A stretch of 64,000 nt of DNA, taken from NCBI RefSeq assembly GCF_020536995.1, contig NC_068364.1, positions 51,707,222 through 51,771,221 of the forward strand, written 5' to 3'. Both the position numbers and the translations under genes were made by a program. This document shows, in pieces, positions 48,370-59,499 of this stretch. Position 1 is the first letter of the stretch. Every line of letters begins with the position of its first letter. The stretch is from Dreissena polymorpha (taxonomy: Eukaryota > Mollusca > Bivalvia > Myida > Dreissenidae). Under the pieces are notes generated by a model. The model saw only the letters and a list, made by a program, of their open reading frames with translations. It was not told the DNA's origin and did no database searches.

Positions 48370-48505
48370 GAAAAAGATACTGGTATAACCATTATCTATG
48401 ATTTTGTGTTATAACCCCCAAAAAACCATTATTTATGATGTTGTGTTATGACCCCCAAAATAACCATTATCTATGATTTTGTGTTGTAACCCCCAAATAT
48501 TTCAT
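48370..48505. repeat. ~38-bp tandem repeat, three units
   Basis: AACCATTATCTATGATTTTG then TGTTATAACCCCCAAAA, present three times with few changes. Confidence 0.85.
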
Positions 48506-48539
48506 AGTTCATTTTATTAACATTGGTTTCCTTTTTTTA

Positions 48540-49330
48540 CTGATATCCGTGTGCAGTTTTCATTAATGGAACAGAACTGTGTAGGTTTTAAAAGATCTGC
48601 TTCATCTTGTACGCGTAATTTCATATTTTTCTCAACTTTAAGGGGAGATGATTCTGAACTTATTCTTACGTTGCTCATTATCGATAGGGGTTGAGTACTC
48701 ATTGATATGAAAACACTGTAAAAGTTTGGAAAAAAAAATGAATGAAAACTGTAAATTGTATAAAGAAGCTGCATTTCACAATACTTTGAAATTCAGGAAA
48801 AGATCATAATAGATTTATTGCTCCGATATTCATCATTTTCAATAGCTGAGGGTTGAGTATTACTGATATAAAAACACTTAAAAAGTTTGGAAAGATTCAG
48901 ACGAAAGTTTGAAATCTTTTAAACAAGTGGAAATTGTTTATTTTGTCAAATTTAATAGAAAAAAATTCTGGACTTATTGTCCCGATGTTTCTCATTTTAA
49001 ATGAGCTAAAAATGATCATTGATATGAAGACACTGTAAGTTTGGAAAGAATCTGATGAAAAATGTTGACATAATGACCTAACCAAGCAGTTTTTCACTTT
49101 TATTTTTAAATTCAAAGAGACATAATTCTGGACTTATGTTCCGATATTGCTCATATAGAGTTTGGGTTGGGTCCTCATTGATAAAAAAAACCTGTGAAAG
49201 TTTGGGAACAATCGGATGAAAAGTTTGGACTTCGAACAAGGATTCAAGATTTCTCAACTTCTAAGGAAGATAACTATGGACGTAATAGTCGGATAATGCT
49301 AAAGGGTACATACCACCTGGATAGTAATAC
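48540..49330. repeat. degenerate ~180-bp tandem repeat, about four units
   Basis: TCATTGATATGAAAACACTG, then TAAAAGTTTGGAAAGAATC, then GATGAAAA recurs near 48700, 48865, 49020 and 49180. In between come TTCTGGACTTAT and CCGATATTGCTCAT. It resembles repeats dispersed in bivalve genomes. Short open stretches on the minus strand here are by-products. Confidence 0.7.
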
Positions 49331-49503
49331 GTGTCGCGCTTCGCGCTCTATATGTGGTTCTTATAAAAAAACTCCGAGGAGTGCTTGACTCTAGGGAAAC
49401 GGGTTGCTGGGACACAGCTCCTCCTTGATAAGCGGCTGCTTCCTTTTTCGCAACTCATTATTACAATCAATAATACGTGTCGCGCTTCGCGCTCTATATG
49501 TGG
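49326..49503. repeat. direct duplication of a 33-base motif bracketing 110 bases
   Basis: TAATACGTGTCGCGCTTCGC then GCTCTATATGTGGT occurs at about 49325-49358 and 49469-49502. CGCGCTTCGCG can form a small hairpin. The spacer is unique and GC-richer. It could be a target duplication or a tandem of an unknown element. Confidence 0.7.
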
Positions 49504-49777
49504 TAGGGATAGGCCTATGATAGACAACCATAAAATACATGGATAATAGATGTGTTGTTTGCATTTATTTCTTAATAGAAGAATTCGTGTATTTTTATAA
49601 GATATTTAAGTGATGTAAGAAATTTTAATTAACGTTGTCACCACGTTGCATCCATTAATTTTAATAAAAATGTCCAATTGTAGTAAAATGGATTTTAAAA
49701 TGTCTACATAAAATAAAGCTTTATTATATTTATTAACCTGACTGAAAAAATTGTCAGCCGCCGAACTGTTCCGTTCG

Positions 49778-49868
49778 TGCCGGAACCCGGGATTGAACCG
49801 AGGGGCCTTTAGATGACTTTTGCGTAAACAACTTCAGTCTAACGCTCTCCCAACTGAGCTATTCCGGC
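49778..49868 (-). tRNA. tRNA-Phe (GAA) with a 17-base intron
   Basis: Minus strand from 49868: acceptor GCCGGAA pairs perfectly with TTCCGGC at 49779-49785, and the discriminator is A. D arm GCTCAGTTGGGAGAGC and anticodon stem TTAGA/TCTAA are perfect. The loop is CTGAAG/A with anticodon GAA, split by 17 bases (TTGTTTACGCAAAAGTC) at the canonical site one base 3' of the anticodon. The T arm CTCGG-TTCAATC-CCGGG pairs with one G-T; the variable loop is one base longer than usual. A T6 run (49745-49750) lies 28 bases downstream, fit for Pol III termination. The trailer (GGCTGACA) can pair with the leader (TGTCA plus GCC). Intron-bearing tRNA-Phe is common in yeast but less so in animals. Confidence 0.75.
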
Positions 49869-51279
49869 TGACATTCACATATGTACTGCTATTTGGTAAA
49901 GTTGTGTATAGCGATCGTTATTATATGTATATTAATAAACTAATACATTATACGTTTTCGTACCACCACGCCTTCCAATAAACTTGCGCGATAGGTCTTC
50001 AAATATCGTACACCATTGATTCTCCAATAAATAAGCAAATTAGAAAAACCACAAAATATATATATTTTGATTATGTTTTGTTTTTATACAAAACATCATT
50101 TGTTTTTATACAAAACCAGAAAGTTTCGCGTATTTGCCCAGTCCCTGTGATCGTTCCCCTGTGATCAGTTGTGGATCAGTTATTAATTAAAACAATTCGC
50201 TTTGCATTATTGGCATTTAATGTTGTAATAAATGTAACAGGCACAAATGCAGTACTTATTTACACTAATTTACACAAAAAATCACCACTATGCAAGATAT
50301 TCTTAAAACAAAAATATATACATTGATCCGTAAAATAACTTGTCCTCCTATAAGCGAAAAAAAATGCATTACATACTAGTCGCCGCCCTCCAGGGCGACG
50401 CCAATAAGGTTACATAGCATATTAACAAATGTACATGACATATTGACTCAACACAAGGTTTCATCGGCATAAATTAATGCATGCTTGAAACAATATGAGA
50501 ATATTGAGACATAATATATTGGCAACAACACACAATATAATGACAAATGACTCAATATAATAAAACATAGGCATACGTATCTTTTTCAATCAGTATAAGC
50601 ATGATTAAACTTAATATACATTCAAACATGCATATAATATTATAACCGATGTCCTTTATGTACGGTTATATAGGCATGATATAATCTCTTTTTGAATCTT
50701 TATAATGACGTACTCGCTTAATATATACATTGATGCACCATATTTAATTACAGATGTACTTTATAATTTGACAACAAGACTAGATGTAGTGCTATTCGGA
50801 ATAACAAAATGCGTATTGTGTACGTCTAAGACAGTCAATGATTTTCATACATATTCCTCGACTGAATTGTACATACGGCGTATTGTGTAACGAACCGTGT
50901 GTTCACATTTTCGGTTTTGTAAAATGTATGTGCCTTGTCCAATTAATCTAGTTACAGAACAGCTTTCCTCAATATAACATGCTTTGGGTTGTTATATGTT
51001 ACATCATACACATTTTCTTAAAAAAAAAAAATTGCAAATCACTCTTGTATGTCTGGCATATAAGGTTTTGTCTGCTGTCGATGGCGAAAATGGTAAATTG
51101 CCTTTATAATTATTGCGTATCGTTACCTCTTGAAAATACCAAGCGTTGTTTCAAACTAATATGGCAAAATACTACCCCCTAGGTACTCTCTTTACTTTAC
51201 AGTTTCGCGTAAGGTGCAGTGCTTGTTCAGTTTTACCTTCCACGAGTGTAAAGGTCTGTAACAGGACGCGCAATTTCTC
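49869..51279. other. AT-rich stretch, probable 3' flank of the SLC5 gene
   Basis: No gene recognised. A short GC-rich hairpin (GTCGCCGCCC...GGGCGAC, near 50380-50400) stands out. The minus-strand 3' UTR of the symporter gene should fall just below 51280. Confidence 0.4.
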
Positions 51280-53133
51280 TTACATTTGTTGTAAAGACAT
51301 GTCCTCATGTGTTCGCACAAGTTGACCATAGTTCGGCAGGCACTTGAAAAACCTTGCATTCAATTTAAGCATTAAATATTCTGGGACTTGTACGGGGCGA
51401 TCATCTGTTAATTTGCTTACAATTAATCCAACGCACATAGATACGATTGAAATAAACAGTGAAAAGTACAGATACGAAATCGAGTACAACCAGTCAAGTC
51501 CTTGGACGATTTGAGGAATACCCGGCGTGGTGTTTTTGCTGGATGTCAGTGTCGTATCAAATAGTGTCCCGTTAGCAGATGTCAGTTCGTCAAAATGCAA
51601 ATTATTATCAAATGAATCGTTTTCCAAACGTACGCACGTCGGCGTTGTCGTGAAGTTGACACGGGCCAACGACGTATTGTGATACAAGAAACACTTGTCA
51701 ATAGGACCCAGCGGCAATATTGCAGTTTGCAGGCGACCGGGGGAAAAGTTGTACCCTAGTGACAGCCACATACCAAAGCACACTCCAACTACGATGCTAG
51801 TGTAGATACCCTTCCGAGTGGTGCACCTAACGAATATTGACAAGAGGAACACGCAAGTCATTGGCCCTTGTACCGCTCCAAGTATGCTGCCGGTAATCTG
51901 CCCCATCGGACCTTTCACCTTGCTGATAAGTATGGCGATACCAATGCAGACCACTCCGGCCAAGACGACAATTAATTTTGAAAATTGCGTTAGCTTCTTT
52001 TCGGAGGCTACTTTTAACCGCGGCCTGATGAAGTCCTCGGAAGTGACTGCTGAAATAGAGCCGAGCTGGGAAGAGATGGAGCTCAGTGACGCACTGCACA
52101 GCGCAGCCAGGTACAGTCCAGATATACCGGGAACGTCCAAAAATAAGTCTGTCACAAGATACGGTATAATTTGGTTCGGGTTGGATATTTGTTTCGACGC
52201 AATAGGATCGCAACCTTTCTGTGAAAAGTATGCATATGCCACTAGACCTTCGCACATGATAAGAATCTGTACTATCACAAAAGCTGGGATCGACATTGCT
52301 GCTACCTTTCTTGCATCCCCTATAGAGCGGACAGAGTTCAGACGCTGTACCAAGGGAGGACTAAAGATGATGGCAGCGCACATCCATCCGTCGCCTATTA
52401 CAAGTGTCCAGAATGTGTGGCGCTTTAACGGGTTAGGATCGAAGTCGAATACCCGTAATCTACCCTTAGGCCAGTTGATCTCAATCACTGTTGAAAGACC
52501 TCCAACACGAATACAGCCGTAAATTAGTACGGCAAATATCATAGCTATCATGATTACACCTTGGACTACGTCAGTTACCACAACCGCTTTAATACCGCCT
52601 ATTGACGTGTACACCACCGCTATCGACGTCAACACTACGACATATATCCACGCGGATATGCCGGTCACCCCTTCCATACCGATTGCGGCGCCGAAAGTGA
52701 CGATTCCCGCGTACAGAAGACTTACGACGTTACCCAACCACATGAACATCTGTCGGACTCTCTGGGACTCGTGTCGCATCTGAAGGTACTCGTAGACGCT
52801 CGTGATTTGTAGAGGATAAAACAATGGGATCGTTATAAAGAACATCATAAGGTATCCGACCATTAGTCCTAGATTTTGCATAAAGAAATATGATCCGTAC
52901 ATGTAGATTTCGCTCGGGTACCCCAAGTAGAATATGAGAGATTGAAATGTCACTACTAACGAAACCGCGACCGAAAACGGATTCAATTTGCCGCCTCCTC
53001 GGTGGTACCGGAAGGACGAGGGCTCATGACGGCTCTCTTTCACTGCGTATACAACACCAACAACCGGGGACGCCAATATGCCGCCACACAGAACCGCGAC
53101 ATCCGCGGGACGCAAATAGTTATCCATACTCAT
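51280..53133 (-). CDS. SLC5-family sodium-coupled solute symporter, intronless
   Basis: 617 codons without interruption, matching the usual 600-640 residues of SLC5A6/A8/A12-type carriers (sodium with monocarboxylates or vitamins) in the plasma membrane. It starts MSMDNYLRPADVAVLCGGIL (first helix from about residue 8), has about 13 hydrophobic segments, and GGIKAVVVTDVVQG at about 180-193. CSASLSSISSQLGSISAVTS at about 346-365 corresponds to the sodium-site helix. A long outer loop near 490-545 has several N-glycosylation sequons (NTS, NFT, NGT, NTT). A final helix is followed by a cytosolic tail rich in charged residues. The exact substrate cannot be told. The gene has no introns, unlike most animal SLC5 genes, suggesting an ancient retrocopy. 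Its 5' third and promoter region were duplicated to 45899-47660. Confidence 0.93.
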   Translation of the reverse strand: MSMDNYLRPADVAVLCGGILASPVVGVVYAVKESRHEPSSFRYHRGGGKLNPFSVAVSLVVTFQSLIFYLGYPSEIYMYGSYFFMQNLGLMVGYLMMFFITIPLFYPLQITSVYEYLQMRHESQRVRQMFMWLGNVVSLLYAGIVTFGAAIGMEGVTGISAWIYVVVLTSIAVVYTSIGGIKAVVVTDVVQGVIMIAMIFAVLIYGCIRVGGLSTVIEINWPKGRLRVFDFDPNPLKRHTFWTLVIGDGWMCAAIIFSPPLVQRLNSVRSIGDARKVAAMSIPAFVIVQILIMCEGLVAYAYFSQKGCDPIASKQISNPNQIIPYLVTDLFLDVPGISGLYLAALCSASLSSISSQLGSISAVTSEDFIRPRLKVASEKKLTQFSKLIVVLAGVVCIGIAILISKVKGPMGQITGSILGAVQGPMTCVFLLSIFVRCTTRKGIYTSIVVGVCFGMWLSLGYNFSPGRLQTAILPLGPIDKCFLYHNTSLARVNFTTTPTCVRLENDSFDNNLHFDELTSANGTLFDTTLTSSKNTTPGIPQIVQGLDWLYSISYLYFSLFISIVSMCVGLIVSKLTDDRPVQVPEYLMLKLNARFFKCLPNYGQLVRTHEDMSLQQM

Positions 53134-54968
53134 TTGAAGACCTTGTTTGGCGATTAGTCGTTACGTTGTGGATTTGATATTTTCAAATGAAATACTTAAA
53201 CGTATGGCCCGACACTGAAAACGCATGCGGTAAGGCCATGCATATTTAATTGTATGTTAAGAGTTCACTAGGATTATTGAAGTTCACCAGTTTGGCAGTA
53301 ATAACAAACAACTTATTAACACGAAAACATATTCAACAACTTTTTCATGGAATTACAACAATGTTTAAATGTATAACTACCAATATATATCATCACCAGA
53401 TTATAAATTATTTAAATAAAGTATTATTTCACTGTAATATGACTGTTGACACTATTCTTGTGTACAAAACCACAACAGCAATATACAAATCATCATACGT
53501 GTGGGTATTTAAAAACCATAGTTTCGCACACTATTTAGAAATACAATGACTAGACACGAAATGCTCGACACTTTTGACACCATAACACGATTCTAACCTC
53601 AATTTTTTATTCATACCTAAAACCACATTCAAAAATACAAGCAGCACACATCAATCTGCTACAGTTGATTGACAAAAAATATGCCGAGGTATCACTTTCA
53701 GCTGAAATTATGATCTATGCAAGCAGTCAAAGTATGCAAACTATCACGAATATTTGTTTTATCGAAACACATCAATGCTGTTGGTAAGTAGGTACTTTAA
53801 GGAATTGTTTATACGTTTTATAACTTGATTTTCCTCATCGTACAAATAGTCTTTTGTTTTCGAATCGAAAATCTAAGATTCTGAGATCAATTTAAGCATA
53901 GTTCCAGAATTACAGTTAAAATATAGCACAAATATAGATCATTTATATATCATGTAAGCCTGAAATATGAATAAACGTCCGAAATTGGTCAGAGTTTTAT
54001 CCCATTCAAGACTGCGTTCAGTTATTATCAAGCAATAATCATCCATGTATATATTGTATAAGCCGTTTGCTTTAGACGTCCCTTCTCTACACATACTATG
54101 CAAAAAAAAACTGTTCAAGCAGTATATGTCGCGTACCAAAGAGCGATATTATATGAATATTTAACATTAAACCCCCTTACCACAGAGTGCGGCCCAAACT
54201 TTTAACTAAAGTTTTGGCCTTAATACTCGGTATCTCTTGAAACAACACAGCTGTTGCTCGATGTGAAATCAATCAAATCATATTAAAATGCAATAAATGC
54301 AAATATAATCAATGGCGGCATACATGTCTTGCACACGTGGTTAATATAGAAATTTCACATTTAAAACAACTTCGAAAATGATTTTTGTTGTGGTTTTTTT
54401 TCTCCATAAAACTTATAGATAAATAGTTACTCTACCAAGTTTAATGTATGAAGGAGTGTGCTACCTATCGAACCAAACCTGATGTAATGAGTAATTCGTA
54501 GTTTCGGCGTGTGACGGCGTGTGCAAGGACAAGCATGGCTCAGTCTTAGGGTACCCATTATGACTTAAGGCAGAATCAACCAAATAGCTCTCTGACGTGG
54601 TCACGAGACATTGCTCGCCGCACTCACATCAAAGCGTCGGGACCAACATCGGCTCGCCTAATTGGCTGCTTGCCGCTTTCTATTTTCCCCTCGCACGTTC
54701 GCGGGGCTTTTGAACTGTCGCCCGTGATGCTGTGACTGCGACTGATATATGTTTGAAACATATCAGAATATATGACAACCGACTTGTTTGTGCAATCGGC
54801 AGCCCGCCAGTCAATAAACTTTTTGTGTTTCAGTAATGTTTGAAATGTTCCATCTTGTTTTAGTTGGTAGTGTGACATAACATGTTACTTTATTGTACTC
54901 AGCAGTTGTGTTGAAAATTTACATGAATAATTGAAACAACCGAATCCAAGAATGTTATGGTGTTCATT
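53134..54968. other. upstream flank of the SLC5 gene, then AT-rich DNA
   Basis: 53134-53865 is shared with the duplicate at 46326-47660 and presumably holds the symporter promoter. Beyond it no gene was recognised. TGATATATGTTTGAAACATA, a near-palindrome, lies at about 54742-54764. Confidence 0.5.
53196..53199. other. empty TTAA target site matching MITE copy 3
   Basis: AATACTTAAACGTATGGCCC here lines up with CAATACTTTAA | insert | TTAACATATGCACTGAAAAC at the duplicate locus. One TTAA is present here and two, flanking the MITE, there. Confidence 0.88.
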
Positions 54969-55205
54969 AATATACTACTCAAAATTTGCTAAGGATCACT
55001 TTGTATAGTATATGTTATTTGAAGTTCACCCCTAGCTAGATTCAGCCAGCGTCAGGCTTCAATGATAAATTAATACATAAAAATACAATCAAAATACACA
55101 TTCTTAAATCAAAACCTGCAAAATAACAATTTAAAGTAATTAAAATCATATTGAAGATAATGTGAAAATAAAAAGTGATCCTTTGCAAATTTTGAGTAGT
55201 ATATT
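54969..55205. mobile_element. 237-bp mariner-like MITE
   Basis: The left end AATATACTACTCAAAATTTG then CTAAGGATCACTTT is an almost perfect inverted copy of the right end, which finishes CAAATTTTGAGTAGTATATT, over about 33 bases. The ends sit in TATA, consistent with a TA target. The interior is AT-rich and non-coding. Confidence 0.85.
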
Positions 55206-56289
55206 TATCATTTATTAGTTACTGATTCTAATTGTCTGTTGAGCAGATGTGACAGTATCTCAGCAATATATCTGAAATATATAAATGCAATTAGTCTAAG
55301 TGTTAATTAATGTCGTGCTGACGCCATGCTTGATACTCAATTGTTGCCCAAGCTGTTGATGTACATTGTAGTCTTTGTATTGATACATTTTGCCGATAGT
55401 GTTAGCAAACTTCTTTGACGATCTAACCATCTACTTTTTTCTACTTTTTTCAGTCAGATAACATATATGGTGTATTCTGGGACCCGATATCTATGGTCTC
55501 AAATCTCATAAGGAAACAGGGGCAAATTAAAGAATTAAAATCGTGTGCTATTTTAAACTGGTTGTAAATGTCAAATATTATATATATGATGTTAATTCTC
55601 ATACTTGTGTTTGTGGTATATTGTGTAGCATACATATAGTTCAAAGGTACACTTACAATAACTGATTTGTATTTCGAAAAATCGGATTGCATGAATTGTT
55701 TTCTATACAGGTAGAGCAGTATGTAATTGCATTTGCAATAAACCTATAGCATGAGAATGATAAAATAATCCTTCAATCTATAAAAACCGAGCTGGCGCCA
55801 TGTTGCAAACTGCCCTTGTGATTGAAATCGGTCATGGATTGGTTGACGTCAGACTATATTCAATTGCTGTTGAAATAACTAACTTAACGTGCTCGTCCTA
55901 GGGGTATAATTTTTACTTAATTACTTTCTTGCTTACTTAATTAGTTATTTGCTTACCTGCTCGCTCGCTCACTCACTCAATCACTCCTTCTCCCACTTAC
56001 TCACCTACGTACTTACTTATTCACTTATTCACTTACTTGTTTGTTACTTATAAATCAAGCCTTATCCAACATATACCTTAGCCAAAGTCCTTTTGACCGT
56101 TATATCGTCAGTGGGTCGATTATAAACGTCCGGCCTAGCTCTGTCATATGTAATTGTCTAACTTACATATCGTATAAATGTAGATATAATTACACCTTTA
56201 TAAAAGATTAAAATAGCAACTGCTGCTAAATTGTTTTAATAGAAATGTATTAGTTTTAAGATATTTATTTAAGCGCAATAAAATCAAAA
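55206..56289. other. stretch without recognised genes
   Basis: No gene recognised. A minus-strand 80-codon open stretch (55450-55692) has no known domain. A tetranucleotide tract within it is listed separately. Confidence 0.4.
55915..56045. repeat. interrupted tetranucleotide tract (ACTT/ACTC)n
   Basis: CTTACTTAATTACTTTCTTG and onward through CTCGCTCGCTCACTCACTCA keeps a four-base rhythm with shifting composition. Confidence 0.8.
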
Positions 56290-56510
56290 GTCTTAAGCTC
56301 TAAGTTTTCATATCCATTTCCTTGGAAAAGCCAATTCTGTAAAAAAAATCTTAAGTCTTTATGACACACTTTCAAACGCCTCTCTGAATCTGGATCGAAC
56401 CCACGAACTTCCGGTCGCTTTGGGCTGGTACCATACCATTGCACTGATGCGACCAAATCTTCTTACAGTAAGCATCAAGCGTATAACTCGTGATATCCTT
56501 GGTTTGCTCC
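56290..56510 (-). mobile_element. tRNA-derived SINE remnant
   Basis: On the minus strand GTGGGTTCGATCC (about 56393-56406) is a perfect Pol III B box, and GGTCGCATCAGTGCAATGG (about 56437-56455) sits where an A-box region would. GACCGGAAGTTCGTGGGTTC is typical of tRNA-derived SINE heads in molluscs (recall). A/T-rich sequence follows. Exact ends are unclear. Confidence 0.5.
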
Positions 56511-57945
56511 GCACACCAGGCGTCAAACAGCTCGCTCTGTGACGCCAATGACCAGTACTCCAGTCCCCTACCTGCTCTTTGAATAAACATGGTATGTATG
56601 CTATGATCAGGCTTTGTTTAGGAAAAAACTCGCCAAATTTACGAGCATGTACCGCCCCTGAGATTATGCTATATATGGAACATGGAAGCACGCTATTTTA
56701 CGCTATGTAAAGGTGAAATGCAGCGCTTTTAAAACCCCGTACAACCCTATATTAATCATATTTGAGCATATAAAAACTTGGATTAAATAACGGTATTATT
56801 AGCTAGAACGAATAATACAAAGACGCCAATTTTCACACGCTCCGATCTCCGCCATTTTCAGTCGAACCGAAAGTGACGTATGTTCGACCCATGTTCATTC
56901 TCTCATCGACACAGAACGGATACTCAAAAGCATTCTGAATGGATTTGATAGAATGATATTTTTGTAAAAATTACATCATTTATGATGAATATTTTCATAA
57001 TGACTAATGTTTATCTTAATATGCTTCATGACAATTCAAACATGCTTGTTGTCTATTCGTGTAAACTTGATGTTTGTTTCAACATGCTTGGTGACTATTC
57101 AATGATTGTGAGTTTAATATTCCTGATTACTGATTGAATAACACATACTTTCACTGTCATAAATGCGTTATTTTAAATTCCAACAAATGTGATGAAACTG
57201 CAACAGTCATGATGAAACCAGCCACTAAGCGTCATTAACAACGGCAATTAGCAACAGGCAGTAAGCAGAATGCAACTAAGCCGAATGCAATTTACCACAA
57301 AAGGTGACGCACGATTATGTTCCGTACGCTGAATAGATTGCTTTTCGGAAAGATAGAGGAAAAAACACCCGAACCGTTTAACTACGATACTGAGTAAGCT
57401 GAATTAGTTCCCTTATAATCTTTATTAAACTAAATAGTTTTTTTTACATAAAGACCAGTAGGCGTACTGGGTACACGATAAATTGACTGCCGTTAATGGT
57501 TTTGATATTGGTAAATTGCAGTTGGTACTCCAGAAAATATGCATGTATTTTACTCAGGACATAACGGAGCTCATGTGAAGGAAGTGTGGCCCACCTTAGC
57601 CCTTAGTCCAAAAAATTACAGTAGACTTTATTTACCGATGTTTTTTGTATATGCACATCATATAAAAAAAGTAGCCCTACCCACATTGCCACAGACCTGT
57701 GCGTGTAACTTTCAGATTTCTCTAGTCTGTTAACCAGGCTAAACTTAAAATGTTTATAAACAAATATTTATCATTTTATGTCTATATAATCACTGGTAAC
57801 AAGTGAAACATGAAAGTTACAAGTATTCGTGTCTATTACAATATTTTACCCCTCGTTGAGAATTTTTTTTTATACTATTATAATTTCACAGACATAATTT
57901 TCAATCAATTTGGAAAAAATAAACAAAAAATGTTTTATAAACAGG
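56511..57945. other. AT-rich stretch, no supported gene
   Basis: No gene, RNA or repeat with clear ends recognised. Loose repeats of ATGCTTxxTGxCTATTC near 57020-57100. Confidence 0.4.
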
Positions 57946-58890
57946 TCCTGTTGGGGTGGTCTAGCGGGCCTCGTCGCGCGGGCCGGGCTACCGAGCTCGC
58001 GAGGCCTGAACGCTGGGTTGATTCTCGCCGAACGCGGGCTAATGGCGGCTTTTGCCAGGAATCGCTTATGGTAGGGGTGGTCTCGCGGACCTACTCGGGC
58101 TACTGAACTCGCGAGGCCTGATCGCCGGGCTGTCTCGCCTGCGATCCATGGGACGGTTTGTCTCGACCTAGGACCGCGGACGCTCTGAAAATGGCGGGCC
58201 GAGCCAGCTTAAGCTCTTCTCTCGCGACCTGCCTTGTCTCCCGGGCATTGCTGATCGTCGCGGGCCGTAGTTCGAGAGCAGGGACATCCGGCACTTGAAC
58301 AGCGCAAGCAAGGTAAATGCCCTCCCAGCGGGGGCAACCAACCTGATGAACCACTTGGCAAAGGCAAGATGCTCGGCCGACAAAGCGCCTCGCAGTGGTC
58401 GCGGTCGCGTATACACCAGCCAGCGGGAAGAAACCACAGGCCTGCCATCGGCGGTGTGAACGATAGTAGAACTAGTCGGTTCCGAGAAGCTCAGTCTGAC
58501 ACGGCTTCTGTGCCTTCGATACGGAGAGCCTTGACGTGTGCTGCCAGCACGGCGCTGTCTTTCAACCGAAGCCGGGCGGCGACTTGACGAATGTACGACG
58601 GAGTCCGCGCAGCGGTTGCGGAGAATCGGCCGCCTCTCGCATAGCGCAGCTTCCCAATCGATAGGTGAGTCGGTCGGCCGGCGGAACTAGCGCGGCGGTT
58701 ACGTGCGAATACAACGTCGTATTGCGGACGACTCGGAAGGTCGATAATAGACATGTTTTTTAAGTTTCATTCTACCCCATGCAACTAACCGAGAAACAAC
58801 TCCCGACTAACATGGACGGAGGGACGGACGGTGGACGGATGGGCAACGCCAAAACAATATCCCTCCGCCTTTGGCAGGGAAAACAATTTT
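57946..58890. repeat. GC-rich island, probably a dispersed repeat with tRNA-like segments
   Basis: About 800 bases of GC-rich, CpG-rich DNA in AT-rich surroundings. GGGGTGGTCT...GGGCTAC then GAACTCGCGAGGCCTGA-type sequence occurs twice (57953-58035 and 58075-58140). TGGTCTAGCGG resembles a Pol III A box and GGTTGATTC a worn B box. The right end (58800-58885) carries GGACGGACGG and CCAAAACAATATCCCTCCGC, a tail I associate with bivalve dispersed repeats. Minus-strand open stretches (87 and 89 codons) are Arg/Ala-rich, as expected from GC-rich DNA, and are not called as genes. Confidence 0.5.
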
Positions 58891-59499
58891 AAATAGATAT
58901 GTAGATACCTGTAGATGGAAACAAATAATAACGGGTTAAATCTAAATGTAAAATAATACGCAGAACTTAGTTATTAATAAGAAAAACACATCCAGACGAT
59001 AGTGATGAAATATGTCTCTACTAAGAAGATAATTTACTTTACCTTACAAAATTATGACAAATTAATTATGGCTAAAGGGGTGCAACTTCTGCAATAACCT
59101 AAAATTTCCGTTATAAGCCGTAAATTTCCGTAGTCTTCAGTAGCATGCATGGTTGTCAATCGTAACACTTCGTCCATCTCCGGAGTCTCCGTAAAGAGTG
59201 GACTCGTACCTGATTACCAGCCATCTTGGCTTTGATACACCCAACGCGTGATCCGCCTGCGTTATAAGGCGATATACTACGCATTAAAATAGTTATGCAA
59301 TACATAGAGGGTAAATGCATTATTATCATTCCAAATCATGTTCTTATTACTTTTTTATGCAAAAACAAGCAATTGAATTATATATAATTACATAATAAAG
59401 CATTATTTGACTTTTACGGCAAACGGTATATTGCATGGTATTGTTTACATTTCAGAGTCAAAATAGATTTTAAGTCTGATCTAGAATACAGTATGCGCT
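58891..59499. other. flank upstream of the helicase remnant
   Basis: No gene recognised. GCCATCTTGG near 59221 resembles a YY1-type core-promoter motif, but no transcript can be tied to it. Confidence 0.4.

Noticed and set aside
50377-50402. Small GTCGCC...GGCGAC hairpin as a regulatory RNA
   Set aside because: Too short and without context to support a call.
51818-52522. 234-codon plus-strand frame opposite the symporter
   Set aside because: Antisense shadow of the SLC5 coding sequence; no domain of its own.
58168-58754. Arg/Ala-rich minus-strand frames in the GC island as genes
   Set aside because: GC-rich DNA yields long frames by chance; three overlapping frames are open at once and none is recognisable.
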